From Planctomycetota bacterium (lineage in GTDB: Bacteria > Planctomycetota > PUPC01), in the NCBI GenBank assembly GCA_003559755.1, contig PWKM01000067.1:1-18641 (forward strand): 18,641 nt of DNA, read 5' to 3'. Each line of letters starts with the position of its first letter. Positions within the stretch are counted from its first letter, which is position 1. Positions 16,166-18,641 of the stretch are shown one piece after another. The notes under the pieces were generated by a model. The model searched no databases, was not told the origin of the DNA, and saw only the letters and a program-made list of their open reading frames with translations. The position numbers and the translations under genes are program-made.

Positions 16166-16539
16166 TCTATATTCCACTCGAGGCGGAACTTCACCTTCTC
16201 GCCGAGCATGATCTCGTGCGGCGTGTCTCTGATGTCGGTCAGCACCAGCCGGTCGATCCGTCTGCCGTCCACGAATGTACCGTTGGAGCTCAGGTCTTCC
16301 AGTTCAATACTTGTCGGATCGTGGTAGGTGATCTTCAGGTGTTTTCTGGAAACTGTGCTGGCTATTTTGTCCGATTCCGTTCCCTGCTGCTTTGCCTCGA
16401 TCCACCGGGGACAGTGCCGGAGCGACACGTCGCACGACCGGCTCCGCCCGACGAGTGTGGCATTTCCGTATTTCAACGGGAACGCTTCACCGTCCACCAC
16501 ACCTTCAACGCCCACCAAGACAGGCCCTTCGGTGGTCAT
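16162..16539 (-). CDS. Small FHA-domain protein
   Basis: A 125-residue protein that is almost entirely one forkhead-associated domain, a module that binds phosphothreonine peptides. The signature is complete: GRS (31-33), SRKH (64-67) and SSNGTFVDG (84-92). The stretch between GRS and SRKH is about 30 residues, longer than in typical FHA domains, and contains PRWIEAKQQGTESDKIA. There is no signal peptide or transmembrane segment, so it is cytoplasmic. The ATG at 16539 has GGAGG about 7 bases upstream; the frame extends 18 codons further, but without conserved sequence. It is the first gene of the run FHA-lysA-HEAT protein and overlaps lysA by ATGA. No Ser/Thr kinase or phosphatase is visible in the window, so the partner must lie elsewhere. 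Confidence 0.88.
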   Translation of the reverse strand: MTTEGPVLVGVEGVVDGEAFPLKYGNATLVGRSRSCDVSLRHCPRWIEAKQQGTESDKIASTVSRKHLKITYHDPTSIELEDLSSNGTFVDGRRIDRLVLTDIRDTPHEIMLGEKVKFRLEWNIE

Positions 16540-16603
16540 CTGCTTTTCCTCCGGCAGGTTTCGTTGCCATCGTAACGGGATTGCCCGGCCCATTCGCCAT
16601 TAC

Positions 16604-16632
16604 ATACTACTTTATCCCGATTCTCAATTCAA
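16604..16632 (-). promoter_or_regulatory. Candidate promoter for the FHA-lysA-HEAT operon
   Basis: On the minus strand, TTGAAT (16627-16632) and TAGTAT (16604-16609) are 17 bases apart. Initiation near 16597 gives a leader of about 58 bases before the FHA ATG at 16539. Each box matches the consensus at four of six positions. It lies in the divergent 343-base gap at 16540-16882 shared with leuS. Confidence 0.45.
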
Positions 16633-16732
16633 GTAAAATGGTTTTCCAAAATCCGATTCAACCGCATGTCGTACGCCGGATCGGGTCATGCGGAACGCGG
16701 GCAGAGCGCGCAACGGATTATGACCGCGCGGC

Positions 16733-16750
16733 GCTTCTCTTTTGAGAAGC
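16733..16750. other. Perfect inverted repeat between the divergent FHA and leuS promoters
   Basis: GCTTCTC (16733-16739) and GAGAAGC (16744-16750) form a 7-pair stem around TTTT. It sits upstream of both divergent promoters, so it would not be in the leuS transcript. It could be a protein-binding palindrome or a leftover terminator-like hairpin. No T-run follows on either strand. The remainder of the 343-base gap holds no gene I can support. Confidence 0.35.
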
Positions 16751-16794
16751 CCTGATCAGAACCAACGGGGCGGTTCAGCTCGATTGTGGCCCGC

Positions 16795-16822
16795 TTGACT
16801 ACCGGATTGCCTCGTCTATAAT
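16795..16822 (+). promoter_or_regulatory. Sigma70-like promoter for leuS
   Basis: TTGACT (16795-16800) and a perfect TATAAT (16817-16822) are separated by 16 bases, the strongest promoter match in the window. Initiation near 16829 leaves about 54 bases before the ATG at 16883. The leader is too short for a T-box and shows no T-box-like sequence. Confidence 0.72.
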
Positions 16823-16882
16823 CCCGTGCCTTGTGGCCGCTTGGCAAAGTGACCGGTTTTCTCTCTGATTTCAGGAATTTGG

Positions 16883-18641
16883 ATGGCTGTGCAGGAATAC
16901 GATTTCAAAACGATTGAAGCGAAGTGGCAGCAGTACTGGGAGGACAACGACACGTTCGTCGCTCCCGACGACAGCCCACTCCCCAAGTTCTATTGCCTCA
17001 CCATGTATCCCTATCCATCGGGGGTGCTTCATGCCGGGCATCTGCTGGCCTATACGATCTCGGACGTCATCGTTCGGCAGAAGCGGATGCGGGGGTACAA
17101 CGTAATGTGTCCGATGGGCTGGGACTCGTTCGGCCTCCCCGCCGAGAACGCGGCCATCAAGGAGGGTGTGCCGCCCAGGGAGAATGTCGCAGCGAATATC
17201 GAGGTGATGCGCGGCCAGATGCGCCGGGCCGGCTGGGCATTCGACTGGTCACGCGAGATCGCAACAAGCCACCCCGGCTATTATAAATGGACGCAGTGGC
17301 TGTTTCTCAAGTTCTACGAAAACGGCCTGGCGTTCAAAAAGAGGGCGCCTGTCAACTGGTGCCCGAGCTGCCAGACGGTGGTGGCCAACGAGCAGGTGGT
17401 CGCGGGACGGTGCGAACGGTGCGGTACCGATATCGAGCAGAGCGACCTGGAGCAGTGGTTTTTCAAGATGTCCGCCTACGCCCAGCGGCTGCTCGACGGC
17501 CACGAGAATCTGACCGGCTGGCCCGACCGCGTGATCAGCATGCAGAAGGAATGGATCGGGCGATCCGAGGGTGCTCGAGTCGAGTTCAAGGTGGCGGAGA
17601 CAGGCGACCCGCTGCCGGTGTTTACCACCCGGCCCGATACGCTCTGGGGGGTCACGTTCATGTCGCTCGCCCCCGAGCACCCGCTCATCGAGAAGCTGGT
17701 GCGGGGGAGCGAGCGCGAGGACGAGGTGATGAGCACGGTCCGCGACATGCGGAAACTCGGCACCTCCGAGCGCGAAATGGTCGATCTCGAAAAGCGCGGG
17801 GTGTGGACCGGCTGCCACGTGATTAATCCGGTAAACGGGGAGAAGGTCCCGCTCTGGGTGGCGAACTTTGCGTTGATGACCTACGGGACGGGCGCGGTGA
17901 TGGCCGTCCCTGCCCACGACCAGCGCGATTTCGAGTTCGCCCGAAAATACGAGCTGCCCATCCGGGTCGTTATCCAGCCGGAGGGTGCGGCTCTCGATCC
18001 GGACCGGATGGACGAGGCGTATGTGGACGCCGGGCTGATGGTCAATTCGGGACCGTTCGATGGCCGCAACAACTTCGATGCGATCCCCGATATTTGCCGA
18101 TACCTCGACGAGCAGGAGATGGGCGAGGCGACGATCAACTACCGGCTGCGGGACTGGCTCATCTCGCGGCAGCGATACTGGGGCTGCCCTATCCCCATCG
18201 TCTATTGCGACGAGTGCGGCGAAGTCCCCGTCGCCGAGGACGATCTGCCGGTCCGACTCCCCGACCGGCTCGAAGACTATGCCCCGCAGGGCAAGAGTCC
18301 CCTGGCGGCATGTGAGGATTTCGTTCGGACGAACTGTCCCCGATGCGGCGGCCCGGCCCGACGCGAGACCGACACCATCGACACCTTTGTCGATTCGTCG
18401 TGGTACTTCCTCCGCTACCTGTCGCCGCGAAACGACGGAGCACAGTTTGACCCGGAGAAGGTCGGGATGTGGATGCCAGTCGATCAGTACACCGGCGGGA
18501 TCGAACACGCGACCATGCACCTCATATACTTCCGTTTCTTCACAATGGTGTTGCACGACCTCGGCCTGGTCAACTTCACCGAACCCGCCCCGAACCTGTT
18601 CTGCCAGGGCATGCTGTGCAAGACGGCTTACTACTGCCCCC
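16883..18641 (+). CDS. leuS: Leucine-tRNA ligase (partial; C-terminal part beyond window)
   Basis: Class I aminoacyl-tRNA synthetase that charges tRNA-Leu. The 586 visible codons run open to the window edge, about two thirds of a normal protein (E. coli about 860). MYPYPSGVLHAGH (41-53) carries the HxGH form of the ATP-binding HIGH motif, followed by GWDSFGLPAENAA (79-91). Cys160, Cys163, Cys177 and Cys180 are a plausible zinc knuckle. The editing domain begins near residue 226, and its threonine-rich TTRPDT is at 248-253, as in editing-competent enzymes. The second half of the Rossmann fold is present up to FCQGMLCKTAYY; KMSKS, the anticodon-binding domain and the C-terminal domain are missing. 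The ATG has AGGA about 8 bases upstream and a strong promoter at 16795-16822. Confidence 0.96.
   Translation, partial: MAVQEYDFKTIEAKWQQYWEDNDTFVAPDDSPLPKFYCLTMYPYPSGVLHAGHLLAYTISDVIVRQKRMRGYNVMCPMGWDSFGLPAENAAIKEGVPPRENVAANIEVMRGQMRRAGWAFDWSREIATSHPGYYKWTQWLFLKFYENGLAFKKRAPVNWCPSCQTVVANEQVVAGRCERCGTDIEQSDLEQWFFKMSAYAQRLLDGHENLTGWPDRVISMQKEWIGRSEGARVEFKVAETGDPLPVFTTRPDTLWGVTFMSLAPEHPLIEKLVRGSEREDEVMSTVRDMRKLGTSEREMVDLEKRGVWTGCHVINPVNGEKVPLWVANFALMTYGTGAVMAVPAHDQRDFEFARKYELPIRVVIQPEGAALDPDRMDEAYVDAGLMVNSGPFDGRNNFDAIPDICRYLDEQEMGEATINYRLRDWLISRQRYWGCPIPIVYCDECGEVPVAEDDLPVRLPDRLEDYAPQGKSPLAACEDFVRTNCPRCGGPARRETDTIDTFVDSSWYFLRYLSPRNDGAQFDPEKVGMWMPVDQYTGGIEHATMHLIYFRFFTMVLHDLGLVNFTEPAPNLFCQGMLCKTAYYCP

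Noticed and set aside
17249..18556. Open frame of 435 codons on the minus strand within leuS
   Set aside because: leuS motifs are continuous on the plus strand here, including the editing-site TTRPDT and the zinc cysteines.
1..18641. Possibility of a CRISPR array, mobile element or defence island
   Set aside because: No regularly spaced repeats, transposase, integrase, toxin-antitoxin or restriction gene found; base composition looks even and the genes are mostly housekeeping.

Overview
The window is GC-rich, gene-dense bacterial chromosome with short intergenic gaps. It encodes core metabolism (triosephosphate isomerase, bifunctional PheA, ArgG, LysA, LeuRS, SecG) interspersed with poorly characterised families (DUF401 permease, XPB/Ssl2-type helicase-associated protein, DUF2961/GH172, an exported HEAT-repeat protein). 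That mix, with an FHA protein next to lysA and a GH172 protein, fits a Planctomycetota-like (Phycisphaerae-type) or related environmental bacterium. The assignment is an inference: no rRNA or other strong lineage marker is present. I saw no tRNA, rRNA, CRISPR array, insertion sequence or phage gene.

Layout: (1) 1-1956, minus strand: pheA, tpiA, secG, a tight operon read leftwards off the window edge. (2) 2262-9930, plus strand: five separate genes, namely an SLC13-type permease with two RCK_C domains, a DUF401 permease, a helicase-associated-domain protein, a GH172/DUF2961 protein and an MtfA-like zinc peptidase. Each has its own sigma70-like promoter candidate. (3) 10001-16539, minus strand: FHA protein, lysA, exported HEAT/receiver-like protein, argG and a TIM-barrel sugar isomerase. 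FHA and lysA overlap by ATGA, and the HEAT gene follows lysA after 14 bases. (4) 16883 to the end, plus strand: leuS, cut by the window edge before its KMSKS motif.

Promoters are unusually legible. Seven candidates have a -35 box, a spacer of 16 or 17 bases and a -10 box, at a sensible distance from a start codon backed by a Shine-Dalgarno sequence; an eighth (FHA operon) is slightly weaker. Two sizeable stem-loops without a U-tract follow the SLC13 and DUF401 stop codons.

No obvious new defence or mobile system is present. The most unusual content is the 851-residue exported protein at 12315-14870. It combines a signal peptide, TPR-like helices, HEAT repeats and a degenerate receiver-like domain, and lies in an operon with an FHA protein and lysA. 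Secondary points of interest are a GH172 protein without a signal peptide, a changed phenylalanine-binding motif in PheA, and a helicase-associated protein with no helicase motor.
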